Part shown: positions 1-6,592 of the stretch, one piece after another | How positions within the stretch are numbered: position 1 is the first letter of the stretch | How the letters are laid out: each line of letters starts with the position of its first letter | DNA from: Ilumatobacteraceae bacterium | Lineage (GTDB): Bacteria > Actinomycetota > Acidimicrobiia > Acidimicrobiales > Ilumatobacteraceae | Length of the DNA: 9,608 bases | Reading direction: 5' to 3' | Assembly (NCBI GenBank): GCA_030727685.1 | Contig: JANRBC010000013.1 | Location: 1 to 9,608 of the forward strand | Made by a program: the position numbers and the translations under genes | Notes under the pieces: model-generated | The model's input: only the letters and a program-made list of their open reading frames with translations | The model's database searches: none | What the model was told of the DNA's origin: nothing

Positions 1-360
1 GACTCTGCGGTTCGCATTACGCACCGACCAAGTGGTGTTGTTGTTGCGATGCAAGATGAGCGCAGTCAATTGCAAAACCGTTTGCGAGCCATGCAGGTAT
101 TGCGAGCGCGGTTGTTGAAGCGCCAAGAAGAAGAATTGCAGGCGCGCGCTTCTGCTGAGCGAAAGGCCCAGGTTGGTGGCGGCGGACGTGGCGAGAAAAT
201 TCGCACCTACAACTTCAAAGACAGCCGCGTGACCGACCATCGCATTGGGTTTACTTTGCACCAATTGCAAGATGTTTTGGCTGGCAATTTGGATCCTGTT
301 GTTGATGCGCTCACACTTGAGTATCAGACTGAGCAGTTGGCTGATTCTGGCGAGAAGTAA
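1..360 (+). CDS. prfA: Peptide chain release factor 1, C-terminal part (5' end outside window)
   Basis: This is the last 119 codons of release factor 1, which recognises UAA/UAG in the ribosomal A site and triggers hydrolysis of peptidyl-tRNA. The frame is open from base 1, starting with DSAVRITHRPSG, which in RF1 follows shortly after the GGQ loop. The GGQ motif itself and the stop-codon recognition domain therefore lie upstream of the window. Family signatures visible are DERSQLQNR (about residues 19-27 of the fragment), MQVLRARL, and TYNFKDSRVTDHRIGFTL near the C terminus. The end, at a TAA, is at the usual RF1 position. prmC, which modifies RF1, follows 7 bases after the stop, so the two are probably co-transcribed. 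RF2 is unlikely given the TYNF...RVTDHR block and the prmC partner. Nothing is odd apart from the truncation by the window edge. Confidence 0.97.
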   Translation, partial: DSAVRITHRPSGVVVAMQDERSQLQNRLRAMQVLRARLLKRQEEELQARASAERKAQVGGGGRGEKIRTYNFKDSRVTDHRIGFTLHQLQDVLAGNLDPVVDALTLEYQTEQLADSGEK

Positions 361-367
361 TTTCGTC

Positions 368-1240
368 GTGAACGGCGATGACTCAATAACTTGGGGTGAG
401 TTGCTGAGAGTTAGTGCTGCAGAGTTGGTTAACGAGCAAGAAGCGCGCTGGCTTTGTGAGCATGCAAGCGGGCTAGAGCGGGGCGAATTTGATGCGGCTC
501 GAGATGAAGTTGTAAGCGAGCGGTGTGGTGTTGCGCTGCGGGCGATGATTGCGCAGCGTTTGGCTGGCGAGCCTTTGCAATATGTCATGAAGAGTTGGGC
601 GTTTCGACACTTAGATGTGTTGGTTGATAATCGGGTGCTGATTCCGCGACCAGAAACTGAAGTTGTAGTGCAGGTGGCGATTGATTTGGCAAATGAGATG
701 TTGCGTAAATCGAAACCTAAGTTGCGCGTTGCTGATCTGGGCACTGGCAGTGGCGTAATTGGTTTGTCATTGGCAAGCGAACTGCCGCGCGGAAGCACCG
801 AAGTTTGGTTGACTGATTTATCGGCTGATGCGCTCGAGGTTGCTCGCGCGAATTTGGCGGGGTCAGGTTTGATAAATAGTGACGTGCGAATTGTGCAGGG
901 CAGTTGGTTTGCGGCGTTGCCAAGCGAACTCAAAAACAGTTTTGATTTAATTGTTAGCAACCCGCCGTACATCGGTGTGTATGACCCGAGTATCGAGGCG
1001 AGTGTGCGCAACTATGAGCCACATTTGGCATTGTTCGCTGGCTCAGATGGTCTTGATGCGTATCGCGAAATCATCGCGCAGGCAGGCGAATGGCTCGTGA
1101 CTGATGGCTGGCTAGTTCTTGAAATTGGTCATCAACAAGGCGATTCGGTGCGCGAATTGCTTGCTCAGAACAACTTTAAGCAGATTGAAATTCGCCAAGA
1201 TCTCGCTGGCCGCGACCGCATCGCAATCGCCAAAATTTAG
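368..1240 (+). CDS. prmC: Release factor glutamine N5-methyltransferase PrmC (HemK)
   Basis: PrmC methylates the glutamine of the GGQ motif in RF1/RF2 using S-adenosylmethionine, which speeds translation termination. The product is 290 residues from the GTG at 368, a normal length. The N-terminal helical release-factor-binding domain (about 1-85) is followed by the linker PLQY and the RPETE motif (94-98). The Rossmann SAM-binding loop DLGTGSG is at 123-129 and the catalytic NPPY at 198-201, which positions the substrate glutamine. The frame stays open upstream to a TTG at 245, but that would overlap prfA by over 100 bases and add a non-family N terminus. GTG 368 gives a family-like start, with a weak GAGAAG about 11 bases upstream. 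It lies 7 bases after prfA, consistent with an operon. Its TAG stop overlaps the TAA stop of the convergent gene on the other strand, leaving no room for a terminator between them. Confidence 0.95.
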   Translation: MNGDDSITWGELLRVSAAELVNEQEARWLCEHASGLERGEFDAARDEVVSERCGVALRAMIAQRLAGEPLQYVMKSWAFRHLDVLVDNRVLIPRPETEVVVQVAIDLANEMLRKSKPKLRVADLGTGSGVIGLSLASELPRGSTEVWLTDLSADALEVARANLAGSGLINSDVRIVQGSWFAALPSELKNSFDLIVSNPPYIGVYDPSIEASVRNYEPHLALFAGSDGLDAYREIIAQAGEWLVTDGWLVLEIGHQQGDSVRELLAQNNFKQIEIRQDLAGRDRIAIAKI

Positions 1241-2739
1241 AGCAAAAGTTTGCCGGTTGAGTCGAGGGTGACTTGTTGGCCGACCCATTCGTCGGCGCAC
1301 AGTGCTTTTGCGACCTGCGGGTCAGATGATGTCGCCCAAGCGCGACGCGAGTCTTTGAGCAGCGTTGCGGCAATCGCGGTTTCAGGTTGACCGTCGCGAT
1401 CGTGCATGACAGTGAACGCTTCGATGGTTGCTTTGCCTGAGCTCGAAGACGCGGCCTGTTCGGTTGTTGCAAGTTCGCGCTTTGCGAGTTTGTCGATAGT
1501 CGCTTGTGGCGAACCGTGTCGAAAGCCATTTTTGGATGGTGTTGTTGAGTAGATGCCAAAAGAATGTTTGGTGGCATAGCCACCGTTTGCCCAGATGAAG
1601 CCGTTAGTTGACGAATTGTCGGCTTGACGAAGTTTGATCATCATGGTGGCAATCGCGTGCATTACGTAGTTGTTCCATGGTCCGCCGGCGAATGACAAAC
1701 CGCCGGTGATCGTAAGTTGCTGATCAAGCGAAAGGTTGAGTGACTCGGCACCGAGTTGAACAGCCGAAGGGAAACACGAATATAAATCGATTAATGAAAT
1801 TTCTTTAAGAGATTTTTCTGCGAGTTCGCAGACCATCTCGCCGCCGAGTTTGATTGCCGGTGTTTCGGCAAAAGAAAATCGATTCGAAATGTAGTAGTGC
1901 TCGTGACAGTCGGTGCCGGCAAGTGGAAAGACCCACTTTTCTCGTGGAATGCCAAGTTGTGTCGCTTTGGCAACCGAGCAGATGATTAGTGCTGCCGCCA
2001 TATCGACTTGATTATTTGAATTCATTACTTTGCGATAAGGCAACCCGATCATGCGATTTTTTGGTGTGACAGTACGAACTTGCGAAGCGGTGAGTGCAGA
2101 TTTGCTCCAAGCGAATTCATTTGTGGCGGCAACATTGCTGAATCGCGACCACAATTCGCTGATGCGTTGTTCGTGTTGATTTATGTCGCGACCAGCCTTG
2201 GCTCTAATTGCAGACTCGAACATCGGATAAATCTGGATTGGCAGAACAATTTTGCGCGCGATTTCTGCGTCGTTACTCATTGCTGCGTCATCGATGATGT
2301 TGTTAGCCGTCGGAGTATCTGCGTCAGATTCTGACCAGTTAAGAGTTGCATTTTCGCGGTGCGCACGAGCACGCGAATTTGAAGCCTCACCACCGGCGAC
2401 TATGGCGATGTCTAATTCGCCACGCTGAATTTCGAGTGCAAGTTTGTTGACAAGCAACTGCGGCATGTTGCCACCGTGCGGGGTTATGCCATGCGTGCGC
2501 GTTTTTATCCCTAAAAGAGAAGCGACTGTGAATGCTGGATTTGTGTACTTCCATGAGAGCAGACGAACTATGTGTAGAGCGTCGATTTCGGGAAGTTTGT
2601 TGAGCTTTGCGTCAGTTGCGGCTTGGCGAATTGCATCGGCGATCAATTGCGCGGGTTCGCGAGCGTCGTTCAAACTTGCGATGCGGTTGACGACTTGGCC
2701 TTGGCCGACAAGCACTGGAGTGCGCGGATCAATCGACAT
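1237..2739 (-). CDS. Thiolase-like protein, TLP1 type (annotated as acetyl-CoA acetyltransferase in relatives)
   Basis: The product is 500 residues from the ATG at 2739; a GTG directly before it (2742) is an alternative start. The thiolase fold shows in RTPVLVGQGQ near the N terminus, ELDIAIVAGGEAS (about 108-120), IDLYSCFPSAVQLG (317-330), GGLSFAGGPWNNY (347-359) and GFIWANGGYATKHS (380-393). About 95 residues follow the thiolase core, matching the extra C-terminal domain of the mycobacterial thiolase-like protein type 1 family. The classical catalytic residues are not conserved. The nucleophilic Cys of the CGSG loop is replaced within HGGN (88-91), the GHP histidine is Gly (GGP, 352-354), NEAF is SCFPSA, and the C-terminal CxG cysteine region reads NGGY. 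It is therefore unlikely to be a standard acetyl-CoA acetyltransferase. A lipid or acyl-CoA role is plausible, but its substrate is unknown. No Shine-Dalgarno is seen. It is the only minus-strand gene here, convergent with prmC and divergent from rpiB. Confidence 0.85.
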   Translation of the reverse strand: MSIDPRTPVLVGQGQVVNRIASLNDAREPAQLIADAIRQAATDAKLNKLPEIDALHIVRLLSWKYTNPAFTVASLLGIKTRTHGITPHGGNMPQLLVNKLALEIQRGELDIAIVAGGEASNSRARAHRENATLNWSESDADTPTANNIIDDAAMSNDAEIARKIVLPIQIYPMFESAIRAKAGRDINQHEQRISELWSRFSNVAATNEFAWSKSALTASQVRTVTPKNRMIGLPYRKVMNSNNQVDMAAALIICSVAKATQLGIPREKWVFPLAGTDCHEHYYISNRFSFAETPAIKLGGEMVCELAEKSLKEISLIDLYSCFPSAVQLGAESLNLSLDQQLTITGGLSFAGGPWNNYVMHAIATMMIKLRQADNSSTNGFIWANGGYATKHSFGIYSTTPSKNGFRHGSPQATIDKLAKRELATTEQAASSSSGKATIEAFTVMHDRDGQPETAIAATLLKDSRRAWATSSDPQVAKALCADEWVGQQVTLDSTGKLLL

Positions 2740-2761
2740 CACTCAACACATTAGTTATATA
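2733..2761 (+). promoter_or_regulatory. Putative sigma-70-type promoter of rpiB (-35 TCGACA, -10 TATATA)
   Basis: TCGACA at 2733-2738 differs from the consensus -35 at one base. Exactly 17 bases later comes TATATA (2756-2761), a plausible -10. A start about 7 bases downstream would fall near 2768, only some 5 bases before the rpiB ATG. With no Shine-Dalgarno before rpiB, this suggests a near-leaderless transcript, which is common in actinobacteria. The -35 lies inside the first codons of the divergent thiolase-like gene. This is inferred from sequence alone. Confidence 0.45.
2754..2761 (-). promoter_or_regulatory. Putative -10 element for the divergent thiolase-like gene
   Basis: Read on the minus strand, the same AT-rich patch gives TATATAAC, with TATAAC at 2759-2754, about 14 bases before the ATG at 2739. 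A transcript starting about 7 bases downstream would have a leader under 10 bases, fitting the lack of a Shine-Dalgarno. No convincing -35 is seen within rpiB. Only 33 bases separate the two start codons, so both promoters must share this segment. Confidence 0.35.
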
Positions 2762-2772
2762 CACTTTCACCG

Positions 2773-3240
2773 ATGAGAAAGATTGCGATTGGTGCTGATC
2801 ATGCAGGGTTTGAACTGAAGCAGCACCTAGTTAAATATCTTTCGGGCAAGGGAATGCAAGTTGCCGACCACGGCACAGATTCAACTGAAAGTGTTGACTA
2901 CCCAGAGATTTGTGCGAATGTGGCACGAGCAGTGCGCGACGGCAAAGCCGAGATCGGCATCGTGCTCGGCGGTAGTGGTCAAGGCGAGCAGATTGCGGCG
3001 AATAAAGTGCACGGCGTTCGTGCAGCGCTTTGCAACGACTTATATCTTGCAGAAATGGCACGATCGCACAACAATGCCAATGTTTTGTCGATGGGTGGCA
3101 GAGTTGTGTCGGCTCAACTTGCCGAGCAAATAGTTGATATGTTTTTGAGCACAGAGTTTGAAGGCGGAAGACATGAACGCCGAGTTGCGCAACTTGGTGA
3201 AATTGAAAAGTCAGAATCAAATTTTAAAAAGGGAGCATAA
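2773..3240 (+). CDS. rpiB: Ribose-5-phosphate isomerase B, actinobacterial (Glu-type) active site
   Basis: RpiB interconverts ribose 5-phosphate and ribulose 5-phosphate in the non-oxidative pentose phosphate pathway (cytosolic). The 155-residue product has the family start with GADHAGF at 7-13 (Asp9, His10), VDYPEI at 41-46, GGSGQGEQIAANK at 66-78 and ARSHNNANVLSMGGR at 96-110 (His99, Arg110). In E. coli-type enzymes the base is a Cys in a CGTGIG loop. Here that position is Gly66 and a Glu (Glu72) occupies the EQIAANK motif, the arrangement described for Mycobacterium tuberculosis RpiB. The length and motifs separate it from LacA/LacB sugar isomerases. No Shine-Dalgarno precedes the ATG; a likely promoter lies directly upstream. 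glyA follows after 3 bases, and the glyA ribosome site is inside the last rpiB codons, so rpiB and glyA are co-transcribed. Confidence 0.95.
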   Translation: MRKIAIGADHAGFELKQHLVKYLSGKGMQVADHGTDSTESVDYPEICANVARAVRDGKAEIGIVLGGSGQGEQIAANKVHGVRAALCNDLYLAEMARSHNNANVLSMGGRVVSAQLAEQIVDMFLSTEFEGGRHERRVAQLGEIEKSESNFKKGA

Positions 3241-3243
3241 ACA

Positions 3244-4506
3244 ATGCCTTGGCCATCTGAGACAAATCACGACACTTTGACTTTCGACTTACTTGAAGCG
3301 GAGCGATCGCGACAGGCAACGGGCTTGCAACTAATTGCAAGCGAAAACTTTGCATCACCAGATGTAATGGCCGCTACGGGCTCGGTGTTGACAAACAAAT
3401 ACAGCGAGGGCTATCCGCAGAAGCGTTATTACGGCGGCAATGCAGTCGTTGACGATATTGAAGCGTTGGCAATTGAACGAGTGAAAAAACTTTTTGGTGC
3501 TGATCACGCAAATGTGCAGCCCCACTCGGGAGCGAGCGCAAACATGGCGGTGTATTTGGGTCTGTTAAACCCGGGTGACACGGTGCTTGGTTTGAGCCTT
3601 GACCATGGTGGTCACCTCACGCACGGCTCACCAGTAAATGCGAGCGGCATTTTGTATAACTTTCATTCGTTCAAAGTTGGTGCGACAGACGAGCGTCTCA
3701 ACTTTGATGAAATTCGCGAACTTGCAATCGCGCACAAACCGAAATTGATTGTTGCCGGCACAACGAGTTATCCGCGACGACTTGAGCCAGAACCGTTCAA
3801 AAAAATCGCCGACGAAGTTGGCGCGTTGATGATGTTCGATATCGCACACATTGCCGGTCTTGTTGCTGGTGGCGCGCACCCAAACCCTGTGCCATTTGCC
3901 GATGTTGTAACTTTCACAACACACAAGACATTGCGTGGACCACGTGGTGGTTGCATTTTGTGTCGCAAAGAACTTGCGCCGGTGATCGACAAAGCGGTGT
4001 TTCCTGGTAGCCAAGGCGGGCCGCTCGAGCATGCAGTTGCGGCAAAAGCAGTTGCGTTTCATGAGGCGATGCAACCGAGTTTCAAAGAATACGCGCATCA
4101 AATTGTTAAGAATGCCGCTGCACTGGCGGCGGCGCTTGCAAATCATGGCTTCAGACTTGTCTCTGGTGGCACCGACACCCACATGATTGTTGTTGACCTG
4201 ACGCCATTTGACGCCGAGTTAACTGGCAAAGAAGCACAACTGGTGCTCGACACTGCGGGTATCACGCTGAATAAGAACGCGATACCAAATGATCCGCGAA
4301 GTCCGTTTGTGACTTCGGGTGTGCGCATTGGTACGCCCTCAGTAACGACTCAGGGCATGCGCGAGGCCGAGATGCCGCTAATTGCTGAATATATAGTGAC
4401 GACATTGCGCAACCGAAATGATGCGGCAAAAGTCGCCGAAGTTCGTGCCAAAGTTGCACAGTTGTGCGCGAAGTTTCCTGTTTACGCAAACCTAAAGGCG
4501 AGATAA
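3244..4506 (+). CDS. glyA: Serine hydroxymethyltransferase
   Basis: GlyA is a PLP enzyme that converts serine and tetrahydrofolate to glycine and 5,10-methylene-tetrahydrofolate, feeding one-carbon units to purine, thymidylate and methionine synthesis. The product is 420 residues, the usual length. Visible landmarks are LIASENF (30-36), KYSEGYPQKRYYGG (52-65), the cofactor-stacking region DHGGHLTHGS (120-129), MMFDIAHIAGL with Asp199 and His202, the PLP lysine Lys228 in THKTLRGPRGG, and the C-terminal SGVRIGTPSVTT block. All expected active-site residues seem present. The ATG at 3244 has a good Shine-Dalgarno GGGAG at 3231-3235, 8 bases upstream and overlapping the 3' end of rpiB. Confusion with threonine aldolase is unlikely given the GPRGG motif and length. 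Confidence 0.97.
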   Translation: MPWPSETNHDTLTFDLLEAERSRQATGLQLIASENFASPDVMAATGSVLTNKYSEGYPQKRYYGGNAVVDDIEALAIERVKKLFGADHANVQPHSGASANMAVYLGLLNPGDTVLGLSLDHGGHLTHGSPVNASGILYNFHSFKVGATDERLNFDEIRELAIAHKPKLIVAGTTSYPRRLEPEPFKKIADEVGALMMFDIAHIAGLVAGGAHPNPVPFADVVTFTTHKTLRGPRGGCILCRKELAPVIDKAVFPGSQGGPLEHAVAAKAVAFHEAMQPSFKEYAHQIVKNAAALAAALANHGFRLVSGGTDTHMIVVDLTPFDAELTGKEAQLVLDTAGITLNKNAIPNDPRSPFVTSGVRIGTPSVTTQGMREAEMPLIAEYIVTTLRNRNDAAKVAEVRAKVAQLCAKFPVYANLKAR

Positions 4507-4516
4507 AAATCGTTAG

Positions 4517-5650
4517 ATGAAAGATCTCTCCGGCTATCTAATCGTTGGCGGAGTTGCAGCAGTAGTAACGGCGATAATGACGCCGATCGTCGCATTGTTG
4601 GCGCGCAGATTCGGTTTCATGGCCACACCCGACGAGCGTCGCAATCATCCTGAGGCGACGCCAGATATCGGCGGAGTTGCGTTTTATATTGCGCTTGTTG
4701 CCGCCGTTTCCGTTGCGTGGCAAATGGACAGGTTCGACCCGTTGTTTAAAAATAACTCAGAGCTTGCGGGTGTTTTAGTTGCAGGATTAGTCGTCTTTGT
4801 TTTAGGTCTGGTCGATGACATTCACGAAGTTTCTGCACCGATGAAAGTAACCGGAGTAGTTGTCGCAGCCGTGGCGTTGATTTGGTTTGGCGTAACGATG
4901 ATTTATTTTCGTGCGCCATTCGTCGATGTATTCGTGTTGTCAAGCGATTGGATTCCGTTGTTTACGGTTTTGTGGCTGCTTGGCATGACACAAGCAATCA
5001 ATTTGATCGATGGTCTTGATGGGTTAGCAGCCGGTATCGTCGCAATTGCAGCAGCAGCGTTTTTTGTTTACAGTCGCAACTTGGGCGTGAACGGATTCTT
5101 GACTGAACCAAATATCGGACCACTCGTGGCGATTATTACCGTCGGCATCTGCGTGGGTTTTCTGCCATTTAATTTCAACCCGGCAAAAATTTTCATGGGT
5201 GACAGCGGTGCGCTGTTGCTCGGATTGTTGGTCGCCGTGTCGACCAGTGTTGTCGGTGGGCGGGCGAACCCCGATACGACGAACATAAGTGGTCAGACTT
5301 ATTTCTTTTTGGCGCCGTTGTTTATCCCGATACTCGTTTTAGGCGTACCAATTTTGGATGTAGTTTTTGCGATCATTCGTCGCACGCGAAGTGGTGTGGG
5401 TTTTGCCACCGCTGATACGGGGCACTTGCATCATCGATTAATCAAACTGGGGCACGGGCCACGTCGTGCGGTTGTGATTCTGTGGCTTTGGACGGCGCTG
5501 CTTTCGGGATTTGTTTTGTATCCGGCACTTTCTGATGGGCCAACGAACCTCTGGCCGTTTTTGTTTGTGGCATTGGCTCTTGGTGGTTTCACCCTGTTTC
5601 ACGACAAAATTTGGTCGCAAAACAAAGACTCAAAACAAGCAGCAGGCTAA
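4517..5650 (+). CDS. wecA: Undecaprenyl/decaprenyl-phosphate HexNAc-1-phosphate transferase (WecA/TagO/MraY superfamily)
   Basis: This membrane enzyme transfers a sugar-1-phosphate, usually GlcNAc-1-P from UDP-GlcNAc, to a polyprenyl phosphate carrier, starting a cell-envelope glycopolymer. The 377-residue product is strongly hydrophobic, with about ten membrane segments. It has the superfamily acidic motifs: TPDERRNHPEATPDIGG (37-53), LGLVDDIHE with Asp100-Asp101, NLIDGLDGL (162-170), MGDSG with Asp229, and the cytosolic HLHHR motif (303-307), typical of WecA/TagO. The last segment and the lysine-rich tail end at residue 377. It is not MraY: the HxHH form and the absence of murein genes argue against that. 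An in-frame TAG lies directly upstream, so ATG 4517 is the earliest possible start. No clear Shine-Dalgarno is seen; it begins 10 bases after glyA and may be read by coupling. Actinobacteria such as mycobacteria also carry a homologue (Rfe) just before the atp operon. The exact sugar is not determinable. Confidence 0.88.
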   Translation: MKDLSGYLIVGGVAAVVTAIMTPIVALLARRFGFMATPDERRNHPEATPDIGGVAFYIALVAAVSVAWQMDRFDPLFKNNSELAGVLVAGLVVFVLGLVDDIHEVSAPMKVTGVVVAAVALIWFGVTMIYFRAPFVDVFVLSSDWIPLFTVLWLLGMTQAINLIDGLDGLAAGIVAIAAAAFFVYSRNLGVNGFLTEPNIGPLVAIITVGICVGFLPFNFNPAKIFMGDSGALLLGLLVAVSTSVVGGRANPDTTNISGQTYFFLAPLFIPILVLGVPILDVVFAIIRRTRSGVGFATADTGHLHHRLIKLGHGPRRAVVILWLWTALLSGFVLYPALSDGPTNLWPFLFVALALGGFTLFHDKIWSQNKDSKQAAG

Positions 5651-5655
5651 GCGAA

Positions 5656-5676
5656 CCGATAATCGCCGAAATCGGC
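5656..5676. repeat. Small overlapping inverted repeats after wecA
   Basis: CCGAT (5656-5660) is complementary to ATCGG (5671-5675). A competing hairpin, GCCG-AAAT-CGGC, spans 5665-5676. No run of T follows, so this is not a recognisable intrinsic terminator. It overlaps the GATAAT -10 candidate. The stems are short and may be chance. Confidence 0.3.
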
Positions 5677-5745
5677 ACAAGTTCACGAACTAGCCAGTTT
5701 GCGCTGTTTGAGGCTTTGCGTCTAGTTTGTATTTCCGTTCACAAG

Positions 5746-5767
5746 CGCCAAGCAAACCTGTTTGGCG
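5746..5767. repeat. Inverted repeat (hairpin) just upstream of the atpZ ribosome site
   Basis: CGCCAA (5746-5751) is a perfect complement of TTGGCG (5762-5767). Inside it, CAAA (5753-5756) pairs with TTTG (5761-5764) in an alternative fold. It ends 10 bases before the GAGG ribosome site of the first atp gene. It could be an operator, an mRNA leader hairpin, or chance. The absence of a T-tract argues against a terminator. Confidence 0.4.
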
Positions 5768-5788
5768 AAAACTAATTGAGGATCAACG

Positions 5789-6088
5789 TTGAAACTCTTG
5801 CCAACTCGTAAACCGGTCGCGCGAACTGCAGTTTCATCGCACGACTCGCTTGGTCGAGGTGTCGAGATCGCCGTGAGTGTCGGCGTATTTTTTGTCGTTG
5901 GTTTGTTGTTGGATAACTCGTTTGGGACTAAACCAGTTTTCATAATTGTTTGTACTTTGTTTTCGATGCTCGGTAGTTTTGCGAGACTTTGGTATGTCTA
6001 CGACATCGACATGCAGAGACAAGAAATAAAGCGCCGCGAGTCGGCAACAAGCCACATGCGTGGTGCAGAAGTTTTGGCCGAGAAGTAG
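5789..6088 (+). CDS. atpZ: AtpZ-like small membrane protein of the ATP synthase operon
   Basis: The product is 99 residues with two predicted membrane helices (about 25-41 and 49-69). They are joined by the LDNSFGTKP turn, which matches the Asp-x-x-x-Gly-Thr-x-P pattern of the AtpZ/AtpI (ATPase gene 1) family. The N terminus is basic and the tail after residue 70 is charged. AtpZ-type proteins are encoded at the head of atp operons. In Bacillus, AtpZ with AtpI has been linked to divalent-cation transport and to ATP synthase assembly or stability, but the precise role is unsettled. The start is a TTG at 5789, supported by GAGG (5778-5781) 7 bases upstream; no ATG gives the family-like N terminus. 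It ends with tandem TAG TAG stops, 6 bases before atpI. The family call rests on topology, the turn motif and context, so it is fairly but not fully certain. Confidence 0.75.
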   Translation: MKLLPTRKPVARTAVSSHDSLGRGVEIAVSVGVFFVVGLLLDNSFGTKPVFIIVCTLFSMLGSFARLWYVYDIDMQRQEIKRRESATSHMRGAEVLAEK

Positions 6089-6094
6089 TAGACG

Positions 6095-6592
6095 ATGGCG
6101 ATCGATACAGACACAAAGATTTCGATTTTGTCGATGCGTGATACGGGGCCAGCGCCTGAGGCTGCGCTTGCGCGCGACATCATTAAGCACGGTGTCATTG
6201 CGTCACCGATTTTGCTCGGTCTATCTGCTGCATTTTGGGGATTGAACGGTGCGTACTCGTGCGCTTATGCCTTGGCGATTGTTTTCGGAAATTTTGGTTT
6301 GGCAGCCGCACTTGTGGCTTACGCGGCCCGAATTTCGTATGCGTTAATGATGGCGTCAATGATGTTTGGCTATTTGTTGCGCATGGGTCTCGTTGCAGTT
6401 GCAGTTTTCGCGGTTCGAAACCTCGAGTGGGTTGAGTTCATTCCGCTTGGTTTGACAATTATTGTTGCGCACTTGGGTCTATTGTTCTGGGAAATGCGAT
6501 ATGTTTCTTTGTCGCTTGCGTACCCGGGACTAAAGCCCAAAAAACAATCTAAAGATAAATCAACACAACAATCTGAAAGCATTACACGATGA
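6095..6592 (+). CDS. atpI: ATP synthase protein I (AtpI-like)
   Basis: The product is 165 residues with four predicted membrane helices (about 32-50, 56-76, 84-107 and 112-133), a soluble N terminus of about 30 residues and a Lys/Gln/Ser-rich hydrophilic tail from about 146. That topology and its place immediately before atpB fit AtpI, a poorly conserved accessory protein implicated in c-ring assembly in some bacteria. Sequence motifs are weak in this family, so the call leans on context; mycobacteria have a similar small membrane gene (Rv1303) at this position. ATG 6095 is preceded by a modest GAGAAG (6080-6085). The TGA stop overlaps the ATG of atpB by 4 bases (ATGA), implying translational coupling. 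Confidence 0.75.
   Translation: MAIDTDTKISILSMRDTGPAPEAALARDIIKHGVIASPILLGLSAAFWGLNGAYSCAYALAIVFGNFGLAAALVAYAARISYALMMASMMFGYLLRMGLVAVAVFAVRNLEWVEFIPLGLTIIVAHLGLLFWEMRYVSLSLAYPGLKPKKQSKDKSTQQSESITR

Larger units (their letters stand above)
5651..5788 (+). promoter_or_regulatory. Non-coding leader upstream of the ATP synthase operon, with candidate promoters
   Basis: This is the longest gap in the window (138 bases) and no convincing gene lies in it. Two weak promoter candidates are seen. GATAAT at 5658-5663 matches five of six -10 positions but has no matching -35. TTGCGC (5699-5704) and TAGTTT (5723-5728) are separated by 18 bases. The rest holds short inverted repeats (see separate entries). 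Transcription of the atp genes probably starts here, though read-through from wecA is possible because no T-run terminator is visible. Confidence 0.35.

Noticed and set aside
245..367. Longer prmC reading frame starting at TTG 245
   Set aside because: It would overlap prfA by over 100 bases and add an N terminus unlike PrmC. GTG 368, just after prfA, gives a normal 290-residue protein.
1176..1583. 135-codon minus-strand frame overlapping the thiolase-like gene
   Set aside because: It is in another frame of the same strand as a recognisable gene, and the translated sequence is low in family-like features.
3628..4182. 184-codon open frame on the minus strand opposite glyA
   Set aside because: It is antisense to a strongly conserved gene, the product is rich in Cys, Arg and Asn with no domain, and no ribosome site or promoter is evident.
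5665..5676. Possible intrinsic terminator after wecA
   Set aside because: The stem is only 4-5 base pairs and is followed by ACAAG rather than a run of T.
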